Shown: in pieces, positions 18,571-29,307 of the stretch | Layout of the letters: each line of letters starts with the position of its first letter | Numbering within the stretch: the stretch's first letter is position 1 | Source: Marchantia polymorpha subsp. ruderalis | Lineage: Eukaryota > Streptophyta > Marchantiopsida > Marchantiales > Marchantiaceae | DNA length: 64,000 bases | Assembly (NCBI GenBank): GCA_037833965.1 | Contig: AP031354.1 | Coordinates: 14,548,001-14,612,000 of the forward strand | Direction of reading: 5' to 3' | Notes under the pieces: generated by a model | Database searches by the model: none | The model's input: only the letters and a program-made list of their open reading frames with translations | What the model was told of the DNA's origin: nothing | Made by a program: the position numbers and the translations under genes

Positions 18571-20544
18571 TTGCAGTGCTCAAGTGATATTTTTATTCTC
18601 TTTTATCATAAAAGAGAAACGTACGTGAAACACCATGTTCAACAGCATCCCACAGCCTGGAAACTGTATGATGCTGCCGATGCTGATGACAAGAAGCAAT
18701 TCTTCCTCGACAAGATGGAGCATAAGAATACCTTGCATGCCCATCTGGGCAATGCGAGCACTCCGCTGACCTTCTCGTTCGACGCCGCCATCATAGATGA
18801 TATCATTCTATCCGCGTTCTTCGACGAAGACGAGATCGACAGCAGCTCATACCGCCGTGCCGTAAAGTTGTTCCAGAAGGTTGTGGATCGTGAGTCCGAC
18901 GGCGCGTACCATTATACGTCTACAATCAACAGGGCCATGCAATTTCAACTGACAGCGCGCTTCCTCGCCATAGGTATGTCGTTCCGACAGATCGAACGTG
19001 CAGTTGATGCCACGCGGGAGGTCGCCAATGTCGCAAAGCTAGGCACGCTCAACGAGATGTTGGTTGGCGACTATGCCCGTATCCTCGTCAGCGCCGGCTT
19101 GCAGATGCTCAGCAACGTTCTGAATCGTAGCGAGACCTGGGCATTCTCGCTAGCCAACGACAGCTCGACACACTTGAGCCTGTCGTATTTCGAGCAACGA
19201 ATTCGTCTGCACGTTGCCGGCGATATCTTCAACCTGCATTTGATATCCATGCCCATGTTCGACCGGCACACCTCTGAGAACATGGCGTTGCTCGTGTTCA
19301 AGATCCTGGACGTCGTTTGTCCCAGCTGGCGCGACAAACTTCTCTGCGTCAGCACCGACGGTGCGAATACGATGACCGGCCGTCACAATGGCGTTGTCGC
19401 ACGCATTCAGCGTGAGGCCACTCATCCATTGTACCGTATTTGGTGCCTGATTCATCAGGTTGACCTGGTCTCAAAGCGCAATCTGCTCGCTCTATTCGAC
19501 GGCGATTTCCAATGCATCATCAACAAGGTCGCCACCTGCTTGCGTAAACAGCAGAAGCTGATCGACGATATGGGTGCGACCTGTCCGAAGATGACCACTC
19601 GCTGGCTGGCCTTAGGCGTCTGGACCAAATGGCAACTCGATCATCGCCTCGACCTGGAGACCTGGTTTGCGAGTCGTACCGCGCCAGGGCAGCTGCAGCT
19701 GCCCCGTTGGTGGTGGCCAATCATTGCAGGCGTGTGTGCGGTGATGACGCAGCTGAACTTTGCCATCGTCAAACTGCAGTCGAAGAATCTGCTGCTTTCG
19801 CAGCAGATCGCCGAGATCGAACGCGTCGTCAGTATCATCTGCATCAAGTGCGAGGTTGAGGTCGTGAATCCGCTCGTCGAAGGAGAAGTTGCAGCCGACG
19901 AGACGCAATCGGCAATCTGTGGTAAGTGGTCGATCACTCATCGCAATGTCGAGAAGTTCTTGCTTGACCAGGGTTCGTTCGTCAAGCATGTCTTGGATGC
20001 CATGACCGTCATTCAGCGTGCTGAGGTGTTCAGTGAGATGGGTACTTTCGTTGTCGGCATGATCGATGGCATCTTACAACTGGTCGCTTCTCGGGACGCT
20101 GACAACCTACCATCGGAGGAGGAGATTCCGCCGGTGCTGCCCCACCAGCTTATCGCGATTCGACCAGCCGCATTCGCTGCACTCGCCAACAAACACGGCG
20201 GACGACTTGCTCAGCTGGGCGAGAACGTCATGGATCGCATCGAACAAGATCACCGTGAACTCATCACTGCATTCGACAACGAGCCGTCGCTTCACGACGC
20301 GCTTGGTCGCTGCAACAACGATACGTCATTTCGTGAAGGTTGGGCGGTCGTCGAGGGTCGTTTCCGTGGTCTGCGTGACTTCTGCGGTGGCATCGCCACC
20401 ATCTTTCCAAACACTGCTTCGGTGGAGTCCAGCTTCTCAATTCTCGGCTGGGAGAAGGATGCAAACCGCATGTCCCTCACCGATCTGGCGTTGGAAGGCT
20501 GCATGCAGGCGCGGCAGTTTGATCTCCTATCAAAACTAGCCTAA
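18571..20544 (+). CDS. hAT-like BED zinc-finger transposase
   Basis: An uninterrupted, intronless ORF of 657 codons, visibly GC-richer than the AT-rich DNA on both sides. Near the N-terminus YVKHHVQQHPTAWKLYD resembles the histidine half of a BED zinc finger; the CxxC half is not clear, so the true start may lie upstream or the 5' end may be lost. In the middle, STDGANTM followed by RIWCLIHQVDL resembles the hAT catalytic-core region, including the C-x2-H signature of the family. The C-terminus (TASVESSFSILGWEKDANRMS, residues about 610-630) matches the hAT dimerisation domain, where a SVE/S..FS pattern is typical. The protein would bind transposon ends and catalyse cut-and-paste transposition in the nucleus. 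It lies between decayed elements, which suggests a younger insertion. A domesticated gene is possible but there is no direct sign of it. Confidence 0.75.
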   Translation: MQCSSDIFILFYHKRETYVKHHVQQHPTAWKLYDAADADDKKQFFLDKMEHKNTLHAHLGNASTPLTFSFDAAIIDDIILSAFFDEDEIDSSSYRRAVKLFQKVVDRESDGAYHYTSTINRAMQFQLTARFLAIGMSFRQIERAVDATREVANVAKLGTLNEMLVGDYARILVSAGLQMLSNVLNRSETWAFSLANDSSTHLSLSYFEQRIRLHVAGDIFNLHLISMPMFDRHTSENMALLVFKILDVVCPSWRDKLLCVSTDGANTMTGRHNGVVARIQREATHPLYRIWCLIHQVDLVSKRNLLALFDGDFQCIINKVATCLRKQQKLIDDMGATCPKMTTRWLALGVWTKWQLDHRLDLETWFASRTAPGQLQLPRWWWPIIAGVCAVMTQLNFAIVKLQSKNLLLSQQIAEIERVVSIICIKCEVEVVNPLVEGEVAADETQSAICGKWSITHRNVEKFLLDQGSFVKHVLDAMTVIQRAEVFSEMGTFVVGMIDGILQLVASRDADNLPSEEEIPPVLPHQLIAIRPAAFAALANKHGGRLAQLGENVMDRIEQDHRELITAFDNEPSLHDALGRCNNDTSFREGWAVVEGRFRGLRDFCGGIATIFPNTASVESSFSILGWEKDANRMSLTDLALEGCMQARQFDLLSKLA

Positions 20545-20566
20545 TTCGTCAAATAAACCATTAGTT

Positions 20567-20650
20567 CCACTTTTACCCCTTTTAAGCTTTGTGGCGACCA
20601 TTATATAAGCTAAAAGGGGTAAATGTGGATATTACCCCTTTTAAGGTGGC
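20567..20650. repeat. Hairpin and repeated TACCCCTTTTAA motif after the hAT ORF
   Basis: Just past the stop codon, 'ccacttttaccccttttaagctt' (20567-20589) pairs almost perfectly with 'aagctaaaaggggtaaatgtgg' (about 20607-20628). A third copy of 'taccccttttaa' follows at about 20633. This may be the subterminal or terminal binding-site repeat of the hAT element. I did not find a matching copy upstream of the ORF. Confidence 0.55.
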
Positions 20651-20659
20651 CTGCTTTTA

Positions 20660-23150
20660 TGGCTTGTGTCATCTTGCTCCATCAATTAGTTTAAATTTTC
20701 ACTTTTGAAAGTATCTTGCAAGTTGTATCTTGACCTCCACATACAAAATCTTCATATTGAAGCGCTGATGACATTCCATTCATCAAATTTATTGCTTATA
20801 TGATTGCTTTTGAATTTTCAAGTAAATCAAAGGTTTATGGATAGTTTTCATCAAAAACTTTTTTTCCATTCAATATAATGCTTCCAATGCTTTGTTGCCA
20901 ACATAATAGATAGTTTCTCTCATTTATTTATGCGATAATTTTGTTCTTCCACCCTTAGCTTTTAAGAAAAGAAAACAACTAGATGTCATCCATACTCCAA
21001 CTCTTGTTAAAGTATGCCATACACTTTTGTAGCTGATGTTGTAGAAGGCAATTTGATAGAGTGATTAGTATCATATCATTTGAGTTCAAGGTTGTGTAAC
21101 AAAGCATTTTTCAATGCTTCAAAGTTCAACCTTTGAACTGTTTTTCATCTCTATTTTTGAAATTTTTTTAACATGGATTTTAATGTTTGACCTAAGAGAG
21201 AAAAACTTTTCATAAATCTTTGATAAAATCTAGTGAATTCTAAAGAACTTTTTAATTGAGTTTGATTTTCATATGTTCATTTCTGAATGACTTCTATCTT
21301 TTCACTCATCACTTGGATTTCTTCAGTCATAATTCTATGATCCAAATAGTCTACTTCACACTTGTCAAATTCACATTTTGAAGTTTTGGCATATAGTTTA
21401 TTGTCTTTTAAAACTTGAAGTACTCATCTTAAATGAAATCTATAATCATTCAAAGTTTTGCTATACACCAAAATATCATCTAAAAAAATAATTAAAAGTT
21501 TATCTAAATAGTTATAAAAGATATTGTTCATCAATCACATTGGTATAGCTAGTGCATTAGTGAGATCAAAAGTCATTACTAGAAATTCAAAATGACCATA
21601 TGATACAAAAAAAATATTATGGATATTTTCATCTACAATTCAAATTTGGTTGTAGCCGCTTCGCAAATAGAGTTTGATGAAGTATTTTGCTCCTTGAAGT
21701 TAGTCAAAAATTCATTCATACAAGATATTGAATATTTAAGTTTCACCGTTTTTTGGTTCAATCCACGGTAGTTCAGTCGTAATCTCATGGATCAATTTTT
21801 TTTCCACAAATAGCACCGGAGCATCATACGTAAAAACAATCGGTTGAATGAATCCTTTGCTCAACATCTTCTTCACTTGAATTTACATTCATTCAATTTG
21901 TTTGGAGCCAAAAGATATGAAGCCTTGCAAGTTGATGGATCTCCAAGTATCACCTCAATTTTATGATCTACACGTTTCTTTGATGAAAATATTGCAAATA
22001 AATTGTCTAAAAAAACATGTTTATACTTCATAAAAATATTGTTCAATAATTATGAGATATAAATTTCGTCAAGTCATCTTATAAATATAAATAAACATAC
22101 ATCATCTCTTAAAAATAATATTTGATTCATCAAAAAAGGAATTAAATTTAAATTCTAAGATTTATATTTTTTTTCCATAAATTTTCTAATCGCTACTTAT
22201 TATCATTTTTTTCTACAATCTACCTTATTATTATATTGTTCCATGTATGGCATAACAAAAATGATATTATATCAAGCTAAGCTCTTCTTGTATCTACCTA
22301 TTGATAATCTAACATTTTGTGGCTATGTCTCTATACCTTAAGTTTCAACATTTGACAATTCAACTTCTTCATTCACGTATCTTCTTAACATCAAAGCTAA
22401 TTTCATAATAACATTTCGTGACACAAAATTCTCTGTTCTTCGAGTATCAATTAGAACTCTTATCTTGTGATCTTCATCATCTCATTTTTGACAATAAGTT
22501 AGGTATGTTTTTTCTCGTTCCATGAGCTTCCTACCATTGTTGTATTTCAACTTTGCACCTTCTTTGTTTTGTGGATTCAATAAGGCCGCAAGGTGATATT
22601 TCTTTTTTGAAACTTCTTACTGACTTTCTTTATACTCCATATATTCCATGTTGTTGAAAGTTTGTTGTTGTATGGATCATTCTCCTTGTGGTCTTGATTG
22701 AGTTCAACAAAACTTGGCAATATGATCAATTCTTTTACATGCATAATATTAACGATTGTCAAAATTTTAACTACTCTTAGAACAATTCCATTATTTGCAT
22801 TTTCTTCTTGCAATTTGAAATCACTATGAAATTACGACAAATCTCAACTCCAAATCTTTGAGCTAATCCTTGTGCTGGTGCAAAACCTTTTATTTGTCAA
22901 AGATTTCCCAACTTGATTGACGTAGGTTCGGATGAATCTCAAAAATAGCTTGATGATTCATTGTGTCACCAAAAGATAAAAATTTATTAAACAATGACAA
23001 TTGCTTCATTCACTTTGGATAAAATTGTTTACCATCATTTTTTTTGAATGCGATATTTCAAATTTAATTTGAACACATCCAAGGTTTTTGCTTCATTCAT
23101 ATCCATGATAAATACTTTGTCATGTAGTTTTCGGTGTTTTCTAAAAATAG
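20660..23150 (-). pseudogene. Heavily decayed Ty3/gypsy pol and gag remnant
   Basis: On the minus strand, family motifs follow in the expected order from high to low coordinates: a zinc-knuckle remnant with the first Cys lost (YYACKRIDHIAKFC, about 22,720), a protease-like block (VLIDTRRTENFVSRNV, about 22,450), reverse transcriptase start (DAPVLFVEKK, about 21,810), GAKYFIKLYLRSGYNQ (about 21,670), the RT active site IIFLDDILVYSKTL (about 21,480), and an RNase H remnant (about 20,850-21,050, including INERNYL). Many stops and frame breaks and a strong AT shift show that it is dead. The protease Asp is retained but the adjacent Ser/Thr-Gly is not. The left part abuts the hairpin behind the hAT gene. 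Confidence 0.75.
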
Positions 23151-23159
23151 CTTGGCTTG

Positions 23160-25329
23160 GAAAGTTTGTTGATTAAGCACGTAGCCTTTCTTCTGCAAGG
23201 ATTACTAATCGTAGATTGGTTCATATTCTTGAATTCTAGAGCTTCGTGCTGAAGCTTGTTGCGAGTGCTTGCCGTGAGATGGGCTCTATATTGGTGGTAC
23301 CTCAAAGTGTCTTGTCAGAGTATGCTGGTGGAAGGTGCAGTAGGCAGCACTAAGGAATTTGTCGTGCTGAGAGTGCCAAATTCGATCGAAGAAATCACTT
23401 ACACCGGCCATGCCGATTTGAGCGAACGCACTTTGATGGTTCTACCGTAACCTTGAAGCTCAAGAATTTGTAATTGTCATCAAGGTGTGGAGGTAATCAG
23501 ACGCTGAGGAAGTCTATAAGCACAAAATTGGGATACGTGGAAGAGACATAAGGAATATCACGAACACGTCCGGGCATGGTTGTGTCGTACATGTAGAATT
23601 TTAAGCGGACCTAGCTCGACAAGGGAGGCCAATAAATTTGATCATGAGGGAGAGCGGTGTAGGTGCTAGTTTGGAGGCATAGGTACCTGGAAACTGAATC
23701 TCAGGTCTTCGTGGAGTCATTAACACCAAGCACATTGTTTGTCACTGATCTTAGCGTTGTTTACATGACAACGCCATGTAGTGTCGGCTGAGATCAGGTG
23801 TTTTGGTGCACGTGGATGCTACTGTCACATCTCTAAGAGCATCTTCTTACTGAAAATTCTAGCTGGAAGCCACGTTCAGTCTGAATGAAGAGGCACATTG
23901 GGTCTCAAACAACTTGAGCATGTTCGTCTCTTGGCAGATTAGAGATCTTCAAGTAATGGTGTGAAGCCAATCTACATTATAGCGACACTCTTGACAGGAA
24001 CAGGATCGGTAGCTACGTCCTTCCAGTTCAATTCGTGACGGGCTTTGTTGTGGCATACCTGCGTTTGATAAGCGTAGCTATGAGGTTTTAAACGTAGGTT
24101 TAGTTTTTGGCCTACTGCTTCTGTTTAGGTTACAGCTGTGATCTGCCGGCATGTGACATTTTTTTCATTACAAGCGACCGATGCAATTACTGTCAACTTT
24201 TAGAAGGCATTAAACTGCGATTTTGATGAAGTTAAGTCTTTTGCGTAGTCTAGGTGGAGGATATCAGGAAAGCAAGGACGATAATCAAAGGCATAATAGT
24301 GAAAACGGGAATCTTGGGGAGAGCTATCTCATTCACTTGGACACAAGAAGCACTCTCTTCTGACACAAGTACATCCTCATCTGAAAGTACATTTCGCGAC
24401 CAAGAATGAGAGAGTGATGGATGTGAAGAATCTTGATTCTCACGGTGGTCTTGCAGGTAATATGCCTTCGCAATTCTACAAGGCGGATATTCGTAAAGCG
24501 TGCAAGCGTGCAAGGCACATGGACACCAGATATTGAATTTTGAATTACGCTTTTGTAAGCCTTTGCATATACTAGGCACAACCCTGACAGGGAGGGCATT
24601 CTTATGCATCTACAGAGGTTGTGTGGTTACGCTGAATCCTCACCGTGATGTCAGATGAGCCGGGTTTGGTTGGTCAAAAGACCGTCGTACAGGAGCATCA
24701 CTAGAGTTGACCTCTGGCTCATAGTCATTAAAGGGGTGCACACCGATATACTTAAGGAGTGGATTGGGTACAGATAGTCCTGAGCAAACAACGTGGAGAG
24801 CCTTCTAGGCCTAGAAGAGCTTGATGGTTAAAGCAATAAGGTGCTTTTGCATATAGTTTGCTACTTTTGCATAATAGCTGCGTTGCGGAGTAGATTGGTT
24901 GTAGTAACGTTGAGAAGCAATTATGCAAGGAAGATAGTGACAATTTAGACAGTTGCCCATCTTTTCACACTTTGAATAGTTCTTGACTCTATCTTGTGGA
25001 GTGAGTCATGTAGCAGTCAAGGAGCTGGCCGAGTAGTCTTCAAAAGCTTACAGAGAGGATTTTATTCAAATTTCCCCTCTTGGATGCAGTAAGATACAAG
25101 ATTTAGATATCGAGTGAAAGAGAGTGGAACAAAATTTGTTCATGATATTAGTCATGATAGTTTACAGAAGATTACTTTGCTGAACTTGTCACTTTGTTCA
25201 GACACTCCCACCAGACGTGAGTTGCTGTGGAATATTCAACTATGATTTTTGCAGGTTAGGTTATCACTATAATGTTGTAGTGATAAACGGTAGTAGAGGT
25301 TTTACTTGGGGTTTACAAAGGTGGAGCCT
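23160..25329. other. Unassigned region before the DNMT retrotransposon
   Basis: Moderate GC, no long frame and no homology I recognise. It may contain older repeat sequence or part of the 5' LTR of the downstream retrotransposon. A hairpin (arms 25261-25269 and 25278-25286) lies at its right end. Confidence 0.35.
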
Positions 25330-25343
25330 TTTGTGAGGTGGGC

Positions 25344-25353
25344 TTTATATAGG
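25344..25353 (+). promoter_or_regulatory. TATA-like box, possible LTR promoter
   Basis: 'tttatatagg' lies about 200 bases before a small ORF and 1.4 kb before gag, in a position suited to a U3 promoter of the retrotransposon. No LTR pair exists in the window to confirm it. Confidence 0.3.
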
Positions 25354-25550
25354 TCTTAAAGTTCCTTTCAGTTTTATTGTGGTGAATATACATTAGTGAT
25401 TACTTAAAGTAAAAAGTTTCCTTATGCTCATGTAAAACTTTGTGATAGTTTATAGTTAAACTATTTTTAGTTTCCACTTTAGTTATTTGGTTTACAGATA
25501 CTCTGTGAACGATCTTTGTACATAGTGGAGTTTTGACTTGTGAAGAGACC

Positions 25551-25909
25551 ATGCCGCTTGGAGACAAAGTGGGAGACAGTTTACCAGAAATTCAGACAGT
25601 GGAGGTTGTCAGCAGCGAGGAACGTGATCAGGAGTAGGAGGTGACGGTGCAGCCTCAAGTAGAAGTGAATATGGTAAACACAGTTGTGGTAGAAGAAAAA
25701 AATTATGGGTTAGATTGGTACGAGGCACTAGCCGTAGAAAAACTTCTAGAGGAATCCGGCCTAGAGTATAGGATATGTGAGGATGAGTTATTCGACCTTC
25801 CAAAGAATATTGCTGATCATTTGAGAGATGTTCAGTATATTCAAGACTGTCTATCAGAAGAAATTCTTGTATTAGAGAAATTTCTTGATAGTCTTAAAAA
25901 GGATTGATA
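25551..25909 (+). pseudogene. Small acidic ORF upstream of gag
   Basis: From ATG at 25551 a frame of about 118 codons runs to a stop at 25908, broken once by TAG at 25635. The second part (25641-25907, 88 codons) is intact and acidic, with a predicted helical, leucine- and glutamate-rich stretch (YEALAVEKLLEESGLEYRI; later LSEEILVLEKFLDSLKKD). I recognise no family. It lies between the TATA-like box and gag, so it may be an accessory ORF in the LTR or leader of the retrotransposon, or a remnant of an unrelated gene. Confidence 0.4.
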
Positions 25910-26776
25910 GTGAATACCTGTAGAAAAGAGGTACTGAAGGGATCGGGAGTTTGCACCCGGTCTCACTGCCTCTAAACTTGATGTTTTGAAAGCATTGTAA
26001 ATATATATATGACGTAGTCAATATATTGAGCTTTCAGTGTGTAGTGTGTTTGTTGAGAGGAAGTGTGACTCCTGTGTGAAGGAGAAAAAAAAAAGAAAAA
26101 AAAGTTTTCAAACAATTTTTGTTTGCAATTTGATGGAAGAGGGCATCGTAGGCGCTGGAGGCCCAAGTTGATGGCGGGCGATGGAAATCAAATCGGGATC
26201 GCGAAGCGATGCGATGTACCGTGTGTGTTGTCTTGTTTTGTGTTGTGTTTCTTTTAAATTGGAGAGTCGTTGCTAGCTGTTTGCTTGCGTTTGGATCCTC
26301 TCCAGTTTTGCTTCTTGGTGCGCGCCCGTGTAGGGGTTACGTTGATTTCTGGAGTAGTTTTACTCCTGTGTGCTGTCGATAGGGGGCTTGACTTGATCAC
26401 CGGCCAGCCTATCTATGTTTCTCTCACAGTGAGACTAGAGTGATGACTAGTAGGCCGTGAAAGTCTTCTTGCTGTGATGATAGGTTAGATTGCCCATACC
26501 TCTTAATTAGTAGGGCTAGAGTAGCTCAGTGCGGCACGACGTCAGGTGCACATAGGGTTATTGGGTGGAGATCTGGCAGTGGTGCAAATTGAGGTTTCGT
26601 CATCACGGAAAGTCTAGTGGTCCTGTTGAGGACCGCGGTGGATTTACGCGGAGTGAGTTGAGGTATCGGCTACCTTCACCTACTCGCCAATTGTTGCAGA
26701 GGAGGACTAGAGTGTTGCAGACACAGAGTCTTTGGTGGTGATATCGTCAAGTGTTCCAACCCCATTGATTTGGGAC

Positions 26777-28640
26777 ATGGACGGGATGTACGGGGCCGTG
26801 AAGGGCCCTCGACGTTACTCTGGTGCAGTGGGCACCATCGAGCTCGATGATTTTATTTAGGAGTTCGACACGTGGTGTGATATGCAGTTTCTGCGTAACC
26901 CACGTTGTTAACACCCTTCTTTGCATGGAAGGGGTAATTTTAGCATTTGGAGGGGCCTCCCATGGACGATTATCATGAGTTTGGGAAAGATTATGCTGCA
27001 GAGATTGATGCATGGAGACGTCATTGGTCTCCGAACTACTTATCCATTACCCAGGGTGATGTGAGTACCAATGGAGGTGCAAATATTGGCATTGGTGGAG
27101 GTGCGAGTAGTAGCATTAGCGAGAGTACCAGTGGAGTAGTTGGCGCAATTGGTACCAGTACCAGCAGCGGTACTGTTAGCATTGCTGGTGGCAGCACGAG
27201 GGGAGATGCTAGTGGCGTACCTTCGTTTAGCCCCATTCCTGAGTTCTTCCAGAGGTTGAGGAAAAACTATCAGGGGGTGAAGACGGAGAAGTTGAGGAGT
27301 CTCCAAGGATTCAAGCGGAAGACTGGTGAGAGTTTTCGTGAGGCATACACTCGTATGCGACGGCTTATCTCCGTTACTCACGGTGTGACTGAGGCACAGG
27401 CTGTCCAGTATTGGTATCAGTTTCTGGATAGAGAGTTGCGGAGGAGAGTTCATGATGCTACTCTCATGAGCGACTCATCATCCACATTAGCCCATGTTTC
27501 TACTCTTTCTTAGAAGATTGAGCTGAAAATGGTGGAGGAGAGGGTGATGAAGTCTACATTTGCGAGGGACACGACCACTACTTCGCGTATCCCACACAAT
27601 ACATCACAGTCTCGCCCCATGGGCGGTGGTGGTGGGAGTCGTGGAGTTCATACACGACATCCTTCAGGTCACATACAGCCTAGTGCGCGACCACCACTAC
27701 CTTCATTTTCTATACAGCCAAAGAGACCGTCATGTTGGACATGCAAATGTGGTCATATGAAGAAGGATCGTTCCCAGGAGAGAGAGGAACAAACTTCACA
27801 TGCTAGGCCACAGTCGACACATGAGACCTCTGATCATTGTCATCGATCGGATCACTCTCGAGAGCGTTGTTTTGACCTTCATCTTGAGTTGAGATCTGGA
27901 GGCAGAGGTCGTGGCGGTGATGCTCCACGAGGCCGAGGTGGTAGAAGTACCGGTGCCATTGAGCGTACCGCAGCAAGTGCTACTTTTGCCACAGAGAACG
28001 CTATGGCTGCTCAGATTGAGCAGAGGCTTGATGCTATGACTGGTCTGAAGGCGAGCACTTTTACATCTTACGAGAGAGAGGATTTCTCCTATTTGGCCAG
28101 TACGGCACAGGTTGAGGCATCAATTGCGGTGACCAGAGGTGGTGCTCGCGCTTTAGAGCCATGTGGTGCGACTGTGGAGTTGGACCCTCAGAGGGATGAG
28201 GATGGACGTCAGTCTAGACTTCCCCAGCCCTTTTTATTGTTGGAGATGGCTAGCAGTTTATCAATGAGACCTGCACCACCTAGTGACACTGGAGTGAGAA
28301 CTGAGGTTCTTACATCATCTGTTGTGGACGAAGAGGTGCCATCTAGTGCAGTGATGCGGATGGCCACTTCAGTCTTGCGATCTCCATTGTTTTCAGCCAC
28401 GGAGTTGATGGACTCTGATATTGATTTGGCTCGAGTATTTTGGGTAGCAGGCACGTCGTGTGAGCGTGAGAGAGTCACTGCTACGAGTGTCGACATACGT
28501 GAGGATGCGGTTGAGGACTCATCCGCAACGTCTACATTGTTCGAGGAGACGACTTGGCAGGCGGCAGCGGCAAGGATGGAGTCCTTACCAGCTCGACCAG
28601 CCATTGATCGTGAGAGGATTGTCCCTGGTGTGTGTATGGT
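26777..28640 (+). pseudogene. Retrotransposon gag with two degenerate zinc knuckles
   Basis: Capsid-like polyprotein part of the Ty3/gypsy element. Reading starts at ATG 26777 in one frame, meets TAG at 26858 and TAA at 26909, and resumes in another frame from about 26947. The gag core is at 27,240-27,510 (EFFQRLRKNYQGVKTEKLRS, then ESFREAYTRMRRL). TAG at 27511 breaks the frame, which then continues to 29,151. Two CCHC knuckles are recognisable but damaged: CWTCKCGHMKKDR (about 27,733; last Cys is Arg, spacing one residue short) and SDHCHRSDHSRERC (about 27,829; first Cys is Ser). A Gly/Arg-rich patch follows (27,895-27,950). The central part (28,000-28,640) has no clear domain. The protein would have packaged element RNA. 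Confidence 0.7.
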
Positions 28641-29154
28641 GGACAACCGGGGTGGATTATTTCACTTAGTGAGCTCTACCGGACAAGTGTATGTTCCTGC
28701 CAGATTTTTGCTGACTTCTGGTGCACAACCCTTGATGTTGGACAAGACTGCATGCATTAGTTTGGGTATTCGGAGGTCAGAGTTGGAACCTTGCCCATTC
28801 CAGATCCAAACATCCCTTCTTGTTGGCGCCAGCGATAGGTCTTACTTTATGACCAGGGAGAGCATAGCGGTGCAGTTGAGGCATGATCACCCTCATGACA
28901 GCTCGCAGTTTGGAGTTCGTGCGGTGGTTACATCAGCAGAGTCATATGATGTGGTTGTTGGTGGAGCTGTGTTATATCCGATGGGTTTTTCGATGGATTA
29001 TTGGACGGAGACAGCTGCCTATCGTCCTGGTTGGCAGTCTGGCGATGGACGTATGAGCCAGCTACTAGTGAAATTTATTTCTCGAGATCAACCTCTTGGA
29101 TCTTCATCTGCGGTCTTTGCATCTGTTGCGGGTTTCAGCGGAGTGCTTACCTAG
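28641..29154 (+). pseudogene. Retroviral-type aspartic protease of the DNMT retrotransposon
   Basis: Same frame as gag, directly downstream. The segment VYVPARFLLTSGAQPLMLDK (about 28,690-28,750) has the layout of the protease active-site loop, where the family has D-[ST]-G. Here the position before Ser-Gly-Ala is Thr, so the catalytic Asp is missing. The following ISLGIRRSEL, the hydrophobic strand and YDVVVGGAVLYPMGF (family: D.ILG...L...G) support the assignment. The frame ends at TAG 29152, but related sequence continues in the same frame. The domain would have cleaved the Gag-Pol polyprotein. Confidence 0.6.
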
Positions 29155-29307
29155 CCTGATGACTTGTTAGAGGAGAACATGTCCGCCGACGATACCTCAA
29201 TCTACAAGGATGTGGAGGAGGTTGTGAGTTTTGCAGCGGTGGTGCCTTCACCCTTAGATGCTCCACTTTGGAGTTTTTGTCAGACACTATAGCTGGAGGC
29301 TGATAGG

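Noticed and set aside
24250-24609. 119-codon minus-strand frame with a hydrophobic C-terminus
   Set aside because: No homology, no supporting splice pattern, and located in a repeat-like region.
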